Of a stretch of DNA of 64,000 nucleotides, positions 9,010-18,450 are shown piece after piece. The translations under genes were made by a program, and so were the position numbers. Where the stretch lies: contig CAZWIZ010000007.1 of assembly GCA_964634385.1 (NCBI GenBank), forward strand, positions 13,511 through 77,510. Direction: 5' to 3'. A model generated the notes under the pieces. It was not told where the DNA came from, searched no databases, and saw only the letters and a list, made by a program, of their open reading frames with translations. The DNA comes from JAFGXW01 sp964634385. GTDB lineage: Bacteria > Bacillota_I > Bacilli_A > Izemoplasmatales > Izemoplasmataceae. Numbering within the stretch: position 1 is the stretch's first letter; the number at the start of each line of letters is the position of its first letter.

Positions 9010-9858
9010 ATGAAAAAATACGCTATTGTAATTGATAGTACAGTTTATTTATCAAAAGAACAAATTGAAGATAACAACATCAGCATAGTTTCATTGAATG
9101 TTGTTGAAAAAACAACTTCACATCGAGAAGTAGAAATTGATAATGATTTTATTTTTGCTAAAATAGCTAAAGGAGTTAAATTTACAACAAGTCAACCGGC
9201 TCCAGGAGAATTTTTAGAGATTTTTGAAAAAAGATTAGAAGAAGGTTATGAGAAAATTTTTTGTGTTTTGCTATCAAGCAATATTAGTGGTACATTTCAA
9301 TCCGCAGAGATTGCGAAAAATATGTTAGAAGATCCTTCTAAAGTCTATCTATTTGATACAAAACTAGCTGCCTATGGACCAGCTATGATTGCTTTGGAAT
9401 TAATTGACATGATTAATAATAATTTAGATGAAAAAGTTATAATTGAACGTATTGATAGAATTATCTCTACGTCCAAGCAGTTTTTTACAGTAGAACATTT
9501 GTTTTCACTAGCTAGAGGAGGAAGACTATCACTTGCTTCCGCAGCTATTGGAACTGTGCTTAGAATAAAACCTATTATTCAAGTAGTAAATGGTAAATTA
9601 GAATTAGTTCATAAAGAAAGAACATATACAAAAGTACACAAATACATGTTGAATCAAATTAAAAAAGATATGAATGAAAACACTAAAATTGTTTTTAGAG
9701 TTTGTAGTACTCATTCCTTAGAAAGTGCAAATACTTTAAAAAACTTGCTTATTGAAAATTTTCCAAATGCAAAAATTACATTTATGGATTATTTAGGTCC
9801 GGTTTTTAGTATTCATATTGGTTATAAAGGTTATGGATTAAGTTGGTTTGTGGAATAA
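9010..9858 (+). CDS. DegV family fatty-acid-binding protein, copy 2
   Basis: This 282-aa protein is the second of two adjacent DegV/FakB-like genes. The same landmarks are present: VIDSTVYLS, TTSQPAPGEFLEIF, SSNISGTFQSA, SLARGGRLS and YLGPVFSIHIG. AAGGAGAG precedes the ATG. Different FakB paralogues in Firmicutes prefer saturated or unsaturated acyl chains; the pair may divide substrates in the same way, but that is inference. A weak hairpin terminator follows. Confidence 0.88.
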   Translation: MKKYAIVIDSTVYLSKEQIEDNNISIVSLNVVEKTTSHREVEIDNDFIFAKIAKGVKFTTSQPAPGEFLEIFEKRLEEGYEKIFCVLLSSNISGTFQSAEIAKNMLEDPSKVYLFDTKLAAYGPAMIALELIDMINNNLDEKVIIERIDRIISTSKQFFTVEHLFSLARGGRLSLASAAIGTVLRIKPIIQVVNGKLELVHKERTYTKVHKYMLNQIKKDMNENTKIVFRVCSTHSLESANTLKNLLIENFPNAKITFMDYLGPVFSIHIGYKGYGLSWFVE

Positions 9859-9910
9859 TAATTATATAAGCAAAACAAGTAAAAAGTAGACGCAAAAAAA
9901 CGAAACTAAT

Positions 9911-9947
9911 AAAGTAGAAACTCATAAAAAAGTTCTACTTTTTATTT
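9911..9947 (+). terminator. Hairpin terminator after DegV pair
   Basis: AAAGTAGAAACT (9911-9922) pairs with AGTTCTACTTT (9931-9941), with one bulged A, followed by T-rich sequence. Confidence 0.6.
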
Positions 9948-10024
9948 ATTGAAGATAAATATTAATAATTATAAATAATGTTATATATAAATAAATATAT
10001 GTTAAAATAAATATAGGTGGTTAA

Positions 10025-10594
10025 ATGGAACTATTTAAAGAAATTGAAAAACAAATTAAAACACAAAAAAAAGTCGTTATAGCAATTGATGGACCAAGCG
10101 CTTCTGGGAAATCTACTTTTGGAAATATGTTAAAAAATAAATATAACGCTCTGTTATTTCATACTGATAATTATTTTCTTCCGAAAGAAAGACAAACTAT
10201 TGATAGGTTGAAGGAAAGCGGAGGAAACGTTGATTATGAAAGAATAAAATCTGATATAATAGATAATCTTTATAATGAGTATCTTAAATCAAATCATTTT
10301 AATTGTGTAACAAATCAACTCGAAAAAAAACAAAAACTAAAGAATAAACAAGTAATAATTATTGAAGGTGCTTATTCAATGCATCCTTCCTTATTTCCGC
10401 ATTACACTTTAACAGTCTTATTAGAAGTGAATCCTAAACTTCAAAAAACGCGAATATTAGCTAGAAATGGAAAAATCATGTTAAAGAGATGGGAAGAAGA
10501 ATGGATTCCATTAGAAAATCATTATTTTAAAACTGAAAATTTAAAAAATAAAGTAGATTTCATTATTGATTTAAGAGTTAGTAATAAATATTAA
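10025..10594 (+). CDS. Uridine-kinase-like P-loop kinase
   Basis: This 189-aa cytoplasmic protein has a Walker A motif GPSASGKST near residue 23, then FHTDNYFLPKERQT, VDYERIKSDI and IIEGAYSMHPSL, the layout of the uridine kinase / phosphoribulokinase-like NTPase family. It is shorter than standard uridine kinase (about 210 aa) and the substrate is not certain. Its ribosome binding site is AGGTGG at 10015-10020. It precedes the YwaF-like gene by 54 bases and may start the small cluster that ends with the GT4 glycosyltransferase. Confidence 0.7.
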   Translation: MELFKEIEKQIKTQKKVVIAIDGPSASGKSTFGNMLKNKYNALLFHTDNYFLPKERQTIDRLKESGGNVDYERIKSDIIDNLYNEYLKSNHFNCVTNQLEKKQKLKNKQVIIIEGAYSMHPSLFPHYTLTVLLEVNPKLQKTRILARNGKIMLKRWEEEWIPLENHYFKTENLKNKVDFIIDLRVSNKY

Positions 10595-10648
10595 ATGAAT
10601 TAGAGTATTATAATAAAAAGTAGATTATTTACTATACGAGGTGATTAA

Positions 10649-11344
10649 GTGCTTTATTTTAATTTTATTAATCCATATATTGTTTATGCTTTTATTATTA
10701 TTTTTACTGCTTGTACGATACATGCGATTTTTAACTATAGAATATTTATTAGTAAACATAAAAAAATAATTCTATTAATTGTTTCAGGATTGTTAATATG
10801 GACACAATTAGCTAGATATTTAGGCGTATTTTTAAAAGGAGAATTTACTTTTACTGAAAGTCTGCCTTTTTATATGTGCCGATTAAGTGTATTAGTTTTA
10901 TTGTATTATACTTTGACAAAAGATAAGAGAGTTGAATCATTTTTATTTTATTGGGGAGCTACAGGACTTGCTGGAATAATTTATCCAAATGGTTCAATTG
11001 GAAATATTGTAAATTTAACTGAAACATTTTATATAGATCATTTTTTTCTATCCATAATGCCTTTCTTTTTAGTGGTTTACCAAGGATATAAACCTAGTCT
11101 TAAAGATTTACTAATTATTACGGGATTAATGGCAATACTATTATATAGTTTTATCCCAATTAATAATTTGATTGGATCAGATTATTTTTACTTAAAAGAT
11201 CAAAGCATTATCGGAATAATGTTTCCAGGATTATCAAGTTATATATTTGCTACAATTCATTATTTAGTAGCTTTTGTATATTTTAGTATTTTTTACTTTG
11301 GGTTTAGAAACAAAAATTATAAAATTGAGCAGGTGAAATTATGA
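10649..11344 (+). CDS. YwaF-like (TIGR02206) integral membrane protein
   Basis: This 231-aa membrane protein has about six or seven hydrophobic segments. The FTESLPFYMCRLSVLVL block and the YWGATGLAGIIYPNG segment are characteristic of the YwaF/TIGR02206 family, whose function is unknown. It begins with GTG after GAGGTG. Its stop TGA overlaps the ATG of the downstream glycosyltransferase by 4 bases, so the two are probably made together. That pairing hints at a role near glycolipid or envelope synthesis, but this is inference only. Confidence 0.72.
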   Translation: MLYFNFINPYIVYAFIIIFTACTIHAIFNYRIFISKHKKIILLIVSGLLIWTQLARYLGVFLKGEFTFTESLPFYMCRLSVLVLLYYTLTKDKRVESFLFYWGATGLAGIIYPNGSIGNIVNLTETFYIDHFFLSIMPFFLVVYQGYKPSLKDLLIITGLMAILLYSFIPINNLIGSDYFYLKDQSIIGIMFPGLSSYIFATIHYLVAFVYFSIFYFGFRNKNYKIEQVKL

Positions 11345-12510
11345 GAATAGGATTGTTCAGTGATGCATATTATCCGATTATAAGTGGGGTAAGTATTTCA
11401 GTAGCTACACTTTCAAGAGAATTAAAAAAACTAGGACATGAAGTGATAATAGTTACTAATGGACATGATTTGGCTACTTATTCTGAGGATATAGTTCGTT
11501 TTAAAGGCACTAGAATACCAATGAAAGGATTAAGAGAATTTCGTATTGGCAAAGTAACAAGCACAAAAATAGCTGCAATAGGAGATTTGAATTTAGATGT
11601 GATTCATTGTCATACTGAGTTTTCAATGGGGAGATTAGGAAGAAAAGCAGGAAAAAAATTCAATATACCTGTTGTTCATACATATCATACAATGTATGAA
11701 GATTATATTTTTTATATAACAAAAGTATTTAGTTCTCCATTAACTATTTTGTCAAAATGGTACAGTAAAAAATTTGCTGATTCAGCTGATGAAGTTATTT
11801 TCCCAACTATGAAAGTTAAAAAAGCTTTTGATGGATATGGATATGCGAAAACTTCTCATATTATTCCAACAGGGATTTATTTAGATAAATTTAGAAAAGA
11901 TAACTATAAAGAAGAATATTATCTTGAGACGAGAAAAAAACTTGGAATTGAAGAAGATGATTTTGTTTTATTGTTTTTAGGGAGAATGTCTAGAGAAAAA
12001 AGTGTAGAAACACTTATTAAAAAATTTAAAGAAATATCAAAAAGTAAAGATAATGTAAAATTACTTTTAGTTGGTGGCGGACCAGATTTAAATTATTTTA
12101 AAGACCTAGCTAATGAGTTAGGAATAAGAGATAAACTAATTTGCGCAGGAATGGTTATGCCATATGAAGTTCCGTTTTATTATCATATTTCTACTTTGTT
12201 TGTAAATTTTAGTATTACAGAGACTCAAGGGCTTACTTATATAGAAGCTTTAGCTTCCGGAGTACCTTTATTGGTAAAATATGATGATAATTTAGAAGGT
12301 GTAATTAAACCTGGCGAAAATGGTTTCTCGTTTACTGATGATAAGGAGTTTGTCCCTTTATTTAATAAATTATACAATAATAACGATTTATTAAATAAAA
12401 TAACTAAAAATTCTAGTGAAGCCTGTATTGAAAGATTTAGTGCCGAACAATATGCATTTAATGTTTTAGATATTTATAATAGTTTATTAAAAAAGGATAA
12501 ACATATTTAA
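11341..12510 (+). CDS. GT4 glycosyltransferase, likely diacylglycerol glucosyltransferase
   Basis: This 389-aa GT-B fold enzyme of family GT4 opens with MRIGLFSDAYYPIISGVSISV, has CHTEFSMGRLG and PVVHTYHTMYEDYI in the acceptor domain, and the donor-binding LFLGRMSREKSVE and ETQGLTYIEALASGVP (E-x7-E type motif) in the C-terminal half. This combination is close to the 1,2-diacylglycerol 3-glucosyltransferases that make membrane glycolipids in Acholeplasma and Firmicutes. That substrate is inferred from family resemblance. It overlaps the YwaF-like gene and is the end of the cluster. Confidence 0.8.
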   Translation: MRIGLFSDAYYPIISGVSISVATLSRELKKLGHEVIIVTNGHDLATYSEDIVRFKGTRIPMKGLREFRIGKVTSTKIAAIGDLNLDVIHCHTEFSMGRLGRKAGKKFNIPVVHTYHTMYEDYIFYITKVFSSPLTILSKWYSKKFADSADEVIFPTMKVKKAFDGYGYAKTSHIIPTGIYLDKFRKDNYKEEYYLETRKKLGIEEDDFVLLFLGRMSREKSVETLIKKFKEISKSKDNVKLLLVGGGPDLNYFKDLANELGIRDKLICAGMVMPYEVPFYYHISTLFVNFSITETQGLTYIEALASGVPLLVKYDDNLEGVIKPGENGFSFTDDKEFVPLFNKLYNNNDLLNKITKNSSEACIERFSAEQYAFNVLDIYNSLLKKDKHI

Positions 12511-12630
12511 GATTAAAAACACATTAGATATGCTTTAAAGGGAATTATATAATTAATAAATATTATTTTGTATTTAAAATCCAAATAAAAAAGGTTCTGT
12601 GTCAAGGATTGAGGTAGAACTAAATAAAAA

Positions 12631-12666
12631 AAGAAATTTAGCAAAAATGCTAAATTTCTTTTTTTT
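12631..12666. terminator. Bidirectional terminator between GT4 gene and LtaS-like gene
   Basis: A perfect 12-bp stem (12631-12642 with 12649-12660) and 6-base loop are flanked by A-runs on the left and T-runs on the right. It can serve the upstream plus-strand gene and the convergent minus-strand gene, whose stop it abuts. Confidence 0.85.
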
Positions 12667-14620
12667 ATTCATCGTCATCTTTGAAGTAATCGTATTGTAA
12701 AACATGTAAGTTATAAGTATAATCGTTAATTATTTGATAATTTAAAGCAGCTAAATATTCAGGAGTAACATGGTTATCAATAATTGTATATTCTTCAGAT
12801 AAAGAATCATAACTAAAATATTTACTAACGAAACTCATATCTGCGAACCTTACAACATTTTCTTTATTTGCTAAAGCATCTACACCAAAGACTTTAGTAT
12901 AATCAAGTCCTAATCCAAATAAATTAGAAATAGTAGGAATTACATCAATTGTTGACATATAGTTGTCCATTACACCATTTAACATAGTTGAATTTGAATA
13001 GATAATCATTGGAATATTATTTATATCCATATTAGATCCATCTTCTTTAATATCATCATATTCCCATATTACTTCTTTATCTATTCCATAAGCATAATGA
13101 TCACCAAAAATCATTATAACTGTATCATCTAAATGATCTGTTCTTTCTAACTCACTTAGTAAATATCCCATAGCTTTATCTAATTCAATATTCGCAGCTA
13201 AGTAATAAAATATATCTTTTGGTAATTCAATATCATTATCAATTTCATATTGAGCAACTATATCAGCATTTTTCTTAGCAATAGGGTGATCTTCTGAGTA
13301 TTTGAAATGTCCAGAAACGGTAACATAATTCAAGAAAAATGGCTGATCGTTATCCAAGATGTCTACACAACTATCAGAATCTGAGTAAGTATGACAGTCC
13401 AATGATTTTTCCATTAATTCTAAATCGCTTTGCCATTGATGGGTAAAAATTATTTCGCCTGGTTCTGGATTATCTAACATTCCTAATTCTTCACTTCCAT
13501 AATAAGCATCATATCCTAAAGCATTCATATGAAATTCAGGACGTGGATAAAAATAATTTGTATAATTATGAAATGAATATGTTGCATATCCTTTTTCGGA
13601 AAACATTTTAGGTAAAGTATATGGAAAGGTATTTCCGGAGTATGAATCCATACTTAATGTAACGTTTTTGTCTGGATAAAAAGATGTTTGAACTAAAAAC
13701 TCTGAATCAGCAGTACTACGATAATATAGAGGAGAATAATAGTTTTCAAAATAAGCATTTTCTTGTTTCATTCTATATAAGTTTGGAGTTAATTCTTCAT
13801 TAATCGCAAAAGTATCAAAACTTTCTGCCATTATTAATATGAAGTTTTTATTAGCGAACATACGTGAAAAAGAATTTGAGTAATGAGGATCACGATTTTC
13901 GAAAAAATCATCGAGTAATATTTCATATTCCGATTCGCTTAACGGATTAGTTCTAAATAAACTAAAGAAATCTCGTTGAGTATATGTAAGAAGGCCAAAC
14001 TTTTTAAGAGCGTCTTGTGAATTATACATATAAGTATATAAATCCATATCACTATAAGTAATAACATTTTCTATTTTCTCAACAGATTCATCTATTGTTT
14101 GAAGGGAAATGAAAAATGTTAAAAATCCTAACATTAAAACAATCAAAGGTTGTTTTAATGTGTAATATTCTACATTAAATTTAATTATTTTGTATTTACT
14201 TAGAAAATATAATGAAACAATAGGAAATAAATAGAGAATATCCCAAAAATTGAAAGCAGATAAATACTTATTAATAAATGATAGTCCCAAGGTAAGATCA
14301 CCTGCGACAGTTAGTGAATAGAAACCTTCTACAAAAGAATTATATATCTCTTGATTTACGTATAAAAAAGTTATTATCACTATAACAACAAATGATATTC
14401 TTTTTACAGTTTTTTCTTTAAAAAAGCTAAGGAAAAACATAACTAACACCGAATAAGATAAAGAAAATGAAATTACTCTGAAGAGATTTATGTCGAAGCC
14501 AATTGTCAATACTCTTATTTTAAACAATATTTCTAAATAAATTATAGAAATTAATACGAATAAAAATAATACTATTGAGTTCAATATTTTTCTTTCTGAA
14601 AAAGAATTAAGTTTTATCAT
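12665..14620 (-). CDS. LtaS-like polyglycerolphosphate / phosphoglycerol transferase
   Basis: This 651-aa membrane enzyme has five N-terminal transmembrane segments (about residues 12-170) and an extracellular sulfatase-fold domain. The fold motifs are ILIMAESFD (Glu266 as metal ligand), RSTADSEF with the presumed catalytic Thr303, TYSFHNYTNYFYPRPEF, and IFGDHYAYG with the Asp-His metal ligands. LtaS enzymes polymerise glycerol phosphate from phosphatidylglycerol onto a glycolipid anchor, which would fit the neighbouring GT4 enzyme if that makes the anchor. Lipoteichoic acid is otherwise typical of walled Firmicutes; here it could be another phosphoglycerol-modified polymer. AAAGGTG precedes the ATG. 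Confidence 0.85.
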   Translation of the reverse strand: MIKLNSFSERKILNSIVLFLFVLISIIYLEILFKIRVLTIGFDINLFRVISFSLSYSVLVMFFLSFFKEKTVKRISFVVIVIITFLYVNQEIYNSFVEGFYSLTVAGDLTLGLSFINKYLSAFNFWDILYLFPIVSLYFLSKYKIIKFNVEYYTLKQPLIVLMLGFLTFFISLQTIDESVEKIENVITYSDMDLYTYMYNSQDALKKFGLLTYTQRDFFSLFRTNPLSESEYEILLDDFFENRDPHYSNSFSRMFANKNFILIMAESFDTFAINEELTPNLYRMKQENAYFENYYSPLYYRSTADSEFLVQTSFYPDKNVTLSMDSYSGNTFPYTLPKMFSEKGYATYSFHNYTNYFYPRPEFHMNALGYDAYYGSEELGMLDNPEPGEIIFTHQWQSDLELMEKSLDCHTYSDSDSCVDILDNDQPFFLNYVTVSGHFKYSEDHPIAKKNADIVAQYEIDNDIELPKDIFYYLAANIELDKAMGYLLSELERTDHLDDTVIMIFGDHYAYGIDKEVIWEYDDIKEDGSNMDINNIPMIIYSNSTMLNGVMDNYMSTIDVIPTISNLFGLGLDYTKVFGVDALANKENVVRFADMSFVSKYFSYDSLSEEYTIIDNHVTPEYLAALNYQIINDYTYNLHVLQYDYFKDDDE

Positions 14621-14752
14621 ATGTTATCACACCTTTACAAAATAATATTATACTAGTTTTTATTATTTATTCAAGATTGAAATGAATCTATTTATAATTT
14701 ATTTTTTTTCAATAGTTATATTAAAAGTAACGAAATTAAACTCAAATATTGC

Positions 14753-14781
14753 TTGACAATTATTAGACTATTGTCTAAAAT
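14753..14781 (+). promoter_or_regulatory. Promoter of the tRNA operon
   Basis: TTGACA (14753-14758), a 17-bp spacer and TAAAAT (14776-14781) lie about 35 bases upstream of tRNA-His, close to the sigma-70 consensus. Confidence 0.85.
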
Positions 14782-14816
14782 GTATATAGTCTCTTTTTAT
14801 AGAGAATAATATTCAT

Positions 14817-14893
14817 GGCGATTGTGGTGAAGTGGTTAACACACCGGCTTGTGGCGCCGGCATTCGTGGGTTCGATCCCCATCAGTCGCCCCA
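14817..14893 (+). tRNA. tRNA-His (GTG)
   Basis: A full cloverleaf is formed with anticodon GTG in the loop CTTGTGG. The 5' end carries the extra G(-1), opposite C73, that identifies tRNA-His; the acceptor stem is GCGATTG/CAGTCGC, the T-arm GTGGG-TTCGATC-CCCAT, and CCA is encoded. Confidence 0.95.
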
Positions 14894-14896
14894 AAT

Positions 14897-14971
14897 TGGG
14901 CCATGGCCAAGTGGTTAAGGCACCGGACTTTGACTCCGGGATCGATAGTTCGACTCTATCTGGCCCAGCCA
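14897..14971 (+). tRNA. tRNA-Gln (TTG)
   Basis: Anticodon TTG sits in the loop CTTTGAC; the acceptor stem TGGGCCA pairs with TGGCCCA, the discriminator is G and CCA is encoded. It starts four bases after tRNA-His. Confidence 0.95.
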
Positions 14972-14980
14972 TATTACTTT

Positions 14981-15063
14981 GCGGGTGTGGCGGAACTGGC
15001 AGACGCGCTAGACTTAGGATCTAGTTCTTAGGAGTGCAGGTTCAATTCCTGTCACCCGCACCA
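14981..15063 (+). tRNA. tRNA-Leu (TAG)
   Basis: Anticodon TAG is in ACTTAGGA; a long class II variable arm and the acceptor stem GCGGGTG/CACCCGC identify leucine tRNA. CCA is encoded at 15061-15063. Confidence 0.95.
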
Positions 15064-15072
15064 TATGTAATT

Positions 15073-15098
15073 AAAGCAACTTCGGTTGCTTTTTTTTT
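15073..15098 (+). terminator. Terminator of the tRNA operon
   Basis: AAAGCAAC and GTTGCTTT form an 8-bp stem around a TTCG tetraloop (15073-15092), followed by a T-run. Confidence 0.9.
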
Positions 15099-15246
15099 AA
15101 AATTTATTGTAAGTCATATAATAAGGATTTAGTAATTCTAATCTTATAATAAATTATTAATGTAAAAACTAATTATATACATGATATAATAAATTATATA
15201 TTATAGTTATAGATTGATTAAATATACATGAAAGAAGTTGAGAAAT

Positions 15247-16521
15247 ATGGGGATGTTAATATTAACTAACAATACATCACCAGAAACTTATGAAGCGTTG
15301 TTGCTTCTCGCCTTCATACTTATTTTAGGTTTATTTGCTGGAAGATGGTTCGAAAAATTAAAATTACCACATATTACTGGATATATTTCAATGGGGATTC
15401 TTCTTGGAATAATTCTTTCGTTTTTAGGTATAGGGGATTTAATTGATAATTTAGTAGTAATATCAAGTATTGCCTTAGGTTTTATAGCTTTTGGAATTGG
15501 TACAGAATTAAGATTTGATAAATTAAAGAAAAGTGGTAAAGAAGTAATTGTAATAACAGTTATTCAAGCTCTAATGGCCGCTTTATTTACATTAATTGGA
15601 TTATATATATTTGGAGTAAGTTTACCTATATCTTTAGTCCTAGGAGCTATTGCGACTGCGACAGCACCAGCTCCTATTATGTTGTTGACAAGAAAATATC
15701 ATTCTAGAGGAAAACTTACGAATATATTATTGCCTCTTGTAGGTATGGATGATGCTGTTGGTATAATATTATTTGGTATTATGTTATCTATAGCGACAAC
15801 ATTAGAATTTGGTGGTAATCTTTCAGCTAAAGAAATGTTACTTGCACCATCTCTAGAAATTTTAAATTCTATAATTATTGGTATAATTATTGGATTGGCT
15901 GTTTCAGTAGTTATTAAACAAATTGATTCACATGATTATGAAAAAGAGGAAACATTTTTAGGAACTGCAATCTTTGCTGTCCTTGTTACTGTAGCGCTTG
16001 CTAATATCGGATTACATATTGGTAATTATGAAATTTATTTATCACCTATTTTAACACCGATGGTTATGGGGATTACAATTACAAATAGTATCATAAATGT
16101 TAAATCACATGATATGTCTGATGCTGTTGATAAGTTTACTTCTCCAATATTAATTGTTTTCTTCACGTTAGCGGGAGCTGAGTTAATTGTCGAATTTTTT
16201 AGTCATCAAGATATAGATTATCTTTTCATTAGTAAGATAACAGCTATTTATATTTTATTAAGAGCTTCAGGTAAAATTATAGGTGCTTACGTGGGAGCAA
16301 GGCTTATGAATTCACATGTTAATGTAAGAAAATATTTAGGAATTTGTTTATTACCACAAGCTGGTGTTGCGCTTGGGATGGCTTATCAAGCAAGATCAGA
16401 TTTTGGAGAAGATGGTATTACTATTTTAATAGTTGTCCTTGTTGCGACAATGGTTTATGAGTTGTTAGGACCGATTGGAGTTAAGTATTCGTTAGATAAA
16501 TCTAATGAAATAAATAGATGA
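15247..16521 (+). CDS. Cation/proton antiporter, CPA2 type, copy 1
   Basis: This 424-aa membrane protein has about 12 hydrophobic segments and belongs to the Na+/H+ or K+/H+ exchanger superfamily (Pfam Na_H_Exchanger). The segments KLPHITGYISMGILLG, ATATAPAPIMLLTRKY and MDDAVGIILFG are typical; the last carries the acidic residues of the transport site. No cytosolic TrkA-N domain is attached, unlike KefB/KefC. Possible starts are TTG 15238, ATG 15247 and ATG 15253; 15247 gives the same length as its neighbour and sits 9 bases from AGAAG. A paralogue follows immediately. Ion specificity cannot be read from sequence. Confidence 0.85.
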   Translation: MGMLILTNNTSPETYEALLLLAFILILGLFAGRWFEKLKLPHITGYISMGILLGIILSFLGIGDLIDNLVVISSIALGFIAFGIGTELRFDKLKKSGKEVIVITVIQALMAALFTLIGLYIFGVSLPISLVLGAIATATAPAPIMLLTRKYHSRGKLTNILLPLVGMDDAVGIILFGIMLSIATTLEFGGNLSAKEMLLAPSLEILNSIIIGIIIGLAVSVVIKQIDSHDYEKEETFLGTAIFAVLVTVALANIGLHIGNYEIYLSPILTPMVMGITITNSIINVKSHDMSDAVDKFTSPILIVFFTLAGAELIVEFFSHQDIDYLFISKITAIYILLRASGKIIGAYVGARLMNSHVNVRKYLGICLLPQAGVALGMAYQARSDFGEDGITILIVVLVATMVYELLGPIGVKYSLDKSNEINR

Positions 16522-16625
16522 TATACTAAATGAATGTTACCGGTTTACTTGTAAAATATCATCTTAAGATGTAAAATATCTATTAATAAAGTCAATTTTA
16601 TTTAATTTGTATAAAATGAAAGAAG

Positions 16626-17900
16626 ATGACAAATGTGTATTTACTTAGTGATACAGTAACAGGGCCATATGAGAGCTTGATTGTATTAAGTGTTTTTATT
16701 TTATTTGGATTGTTATTTGGAAAACTTGTTGAAAAAATAAAAATTCCGTATATAACTGGATATATTTTCTCTGGATTATTAATGGGAGGATTATTAGTAT
16801 TATTAAATATTCATCATCTTATTGCGGATTTAGAAATTATTTCATCTATTGCATTAGGATTTATAGCTTTCGGAATTGGGAGAGAACTAATTTTTGATAA
16901 GATTAAAAAATCTGGTGTTGAAATTATAGTATTAACAATTGTACAAGCTTTATTTACAACATTTGCTGTTTCTGTAGGATTAATTTTATTTGGAGTTAGT
17001 GTGCCTGTTGCTCTTATTTTTGGAGCAATTGCGACAGCTACTGAGCCAGCAAGTATCATGTTATTAACTAAAAAGTATAGAACTAAAGGGCCATTAACTA
17101 ATACATTAATACCATTAGTAGGATTTGATGATGCTGTTGGAATTATTATTTTTGGTGTATTACTATCGATTGCTAAATCCTTAGAAAAAGGAGTCTCACT
17201 TAATTTTTTAAATGCAATTAAAGAACCGGTTATTGAGTTATTCTTTTCATTATTAGTTGGGGTTGTAGTTGGAGAACTCGTTACTTTGATTACTAAAAAA
17301 ATTAATTCTAAAGGTGAAGAAAAAAGTGATATGTTCTTAGATGTAAGTATTTTCGGAGTATTTTTAACTGTTGCAATTGCGAAGATAGGATTAAATTTTG
17401 GAGATTTTACAGTTCATTTATCTCCAATCTTAACTCCTATGATATTTGGTGTTACTATTGCTAATTCAGTTTCGAAAGTAGATGTTTATGATATTGGATT
17501 AGCTGTAGATAAATTTATTCCTCCGATTCTAATTGCTTTTTTTACAATAGCAGGAGCAGAATTAATTATAGCTTTTCTGAATCAACCTAATATAGTATTG
17601 TCAACATTATTGGTAGTTGTTATAGGATATGTAGGCTTAAGAACTTTTGGTAAAGTATTTGGAGCTTATCTTGGTGCAAGGATAATGAAATCTTCTCCAC
17701 CAATTAGGAAATATTTAGGAATTAGTTTATTACCTCAAGCAGGGGTAGCATTAGGAATGGCATATCAAGCTAGAACTGATTTCGCATCAGAAGGTGTTAC
17801 AATTTTAATCGTTGTTTTGATCGCAACAGTATTCTATGCTCTTGTTGGACCAATGGGTGTTAAATATGCATTATACAAATCAGGAGAAACAAATATATAA
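16626..17900 (+). CDS. Cation/proton antiporter, CPA2 type, copy 2
   Basis: This 424-aa paralogue of the upstream antiporter keeps the same architecture and landmarks: KIPYITGYIFSGLLMG, GAIATATEPASIMLLTKKY and GFDDAVGIIIFG, ending with LGISLLPQAGVALGMAYQART. One position differs in the transport-site region (ATEPAS here, ATAPAP in copy 1), which could change ion selectivity. The 5' region is similar to that of copy 1 (GAAAGAAG then ATG or GTG), so a GTG at 16635 is an alternative start. The 104-base gap between copies has no clear terminator; it holds the short palindrome ATCTTAAGAT and AT-rich sequence. Confidence 0.85.
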   Translation: MTNVYLLSDTVTGPYESLIVLSVFILFGLLFGKLVEKIKIPYITGYIFSGLLMGGLLVLLNIHHLIADLEIISSIALGFIAFGIGRELIFDKIKKSGVEIIVLTIVQALFTTFAVSVGLILFGVSVPVALIFGAIATATEPASIMLLTKKYRTKGPLTNTLIPLVGFDDAVGIIIFGVLLSIAKSLEKGVSLNFLNAIKEPVIELFFSLLVGVVVGELVTLITKKINSKGEEKSDMFLDVSIFGVFLTVAIAKIGLNFGDFTVHLSPILTPMIFGVTIANSVSKVDVYDIGLAVDKFIPPILIAFFTIAGAELIIAFLNQPNIVLSTLLVVVIGYVGLRTFGKVFGAYLGARIMKSSPPIRKYLGISLLPQAGVALGMAYQARTDFASEGVTILIVVLIATVFYALVGPMGVKYALYKSGETNI

Positions 17901-17905
17901 GTAAT

Positions 17906-17954
17906 AATGTAATAAAAAAATCACTTCAATTTGAAGTGATTTTTTTATTACATT
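17906..17954. terminator. 24-bp perfect inverted repeat, bidirectional terminator
   Basis: Arms 17906-17929 and 17931-17954 are perfectly complementary around a single T. The A-run and T-run inside the stem make it work in both directions between convergent genes. The right arm reaches into the stop codon of the minus-strand gene. Confidence 0.85.
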
Positions 17955-18435
17955 ATAGATGTTCAGGCTCTTTTTTAAAGTATACTCGAGAGTCTGCAAC
18001 TTTTGCATTTTCAATAATTTGTTTTATTTCATTGATATTACTTAATAATTTATCAATGTTTTCTTTTTCAATGTTGTAATATAGAAATAAATCTTCAAAG
18101 GATAGAATAATATTGTGAAAATCACGATTAATAGTAATGAAATCATAAATATTATGGCTTTTTGCGGCATTTCTAAATTGTTCTACATCGATTTTAATAA
18201 TATTAATAACATCTTCAGCAGTATTAAATTCTTTTACGGTAATAGGGTAAGGTTTAATACGTTCAATAAAATACTTATTTTTTTTATTGATATTATAAAC
18301 ATATGAAACTGTAAAGTTTTTAGTAATTTGGAATGAAACATAAACCATTTGACTCGAGATTACTTTAATATCTGCACCCATTTGAATCAATTTCATTGTA
18401 TGTTGATTTGTTTCTGATCTGACATACTTATTCAT
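17953..18435 (-). CDS. Hypothetical protein downstream of ArsB/NhaD-type transporter
   Basis: I do not recognise this 160-aa protein. It has no signal peptide or membrane segment. The N-terminal half reads as beta-strands (VSFQITKNFTVSYVYNINKKNKYFIERIKPYP) and the C-terminal half is helical with charged, coiled-coil-like heptads (YNIEKENIDKLLSNINEIKQIIENA). AAAGGAGGA precedes the ATG. It begins 15 bases after the stop of the transporter on the same strand, so the two are probably co-transcribed and it may be a cytosolic partner or regulator; that is inference. Confidence 0.65.
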   Translation of the reverse strand: MNKYVRSETNQHTMKLIQMGADIKVISSQMVYVSFQITKNFTVSYVYNINKKNKYFIERIKPYPITVKEFNTAEDVINIIKIDVEQFRNAAKSHNIYDFITINRDFHNIILSFEDLFLYYNIEKENIDKLLSNINEIKQIIENAKVADSRVYFKKEPEHL

Positions 18436-18450
18436 AGTTTAAATCCTCCT

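Noticed and set aside
14775..15031. Several 60-69-residue open frames on both strands around 14.8-15.0 kb
   Set aside because: They run through the three tRNA genes and are explained entirely by those structured RNAs.
14817..15063. tRNA cluster as an integration site
   Set aside because: The flanks hold no duplicated tRNA 3' end or integrase, and the neighbours are ordinary chromosomal genes.
15100..15246. c-di-AMP or other riboswitch before the antiporter and ktrB genes
   Set aside because: The leaders are too short and AT-rich, without recognisable riboswitch cores.
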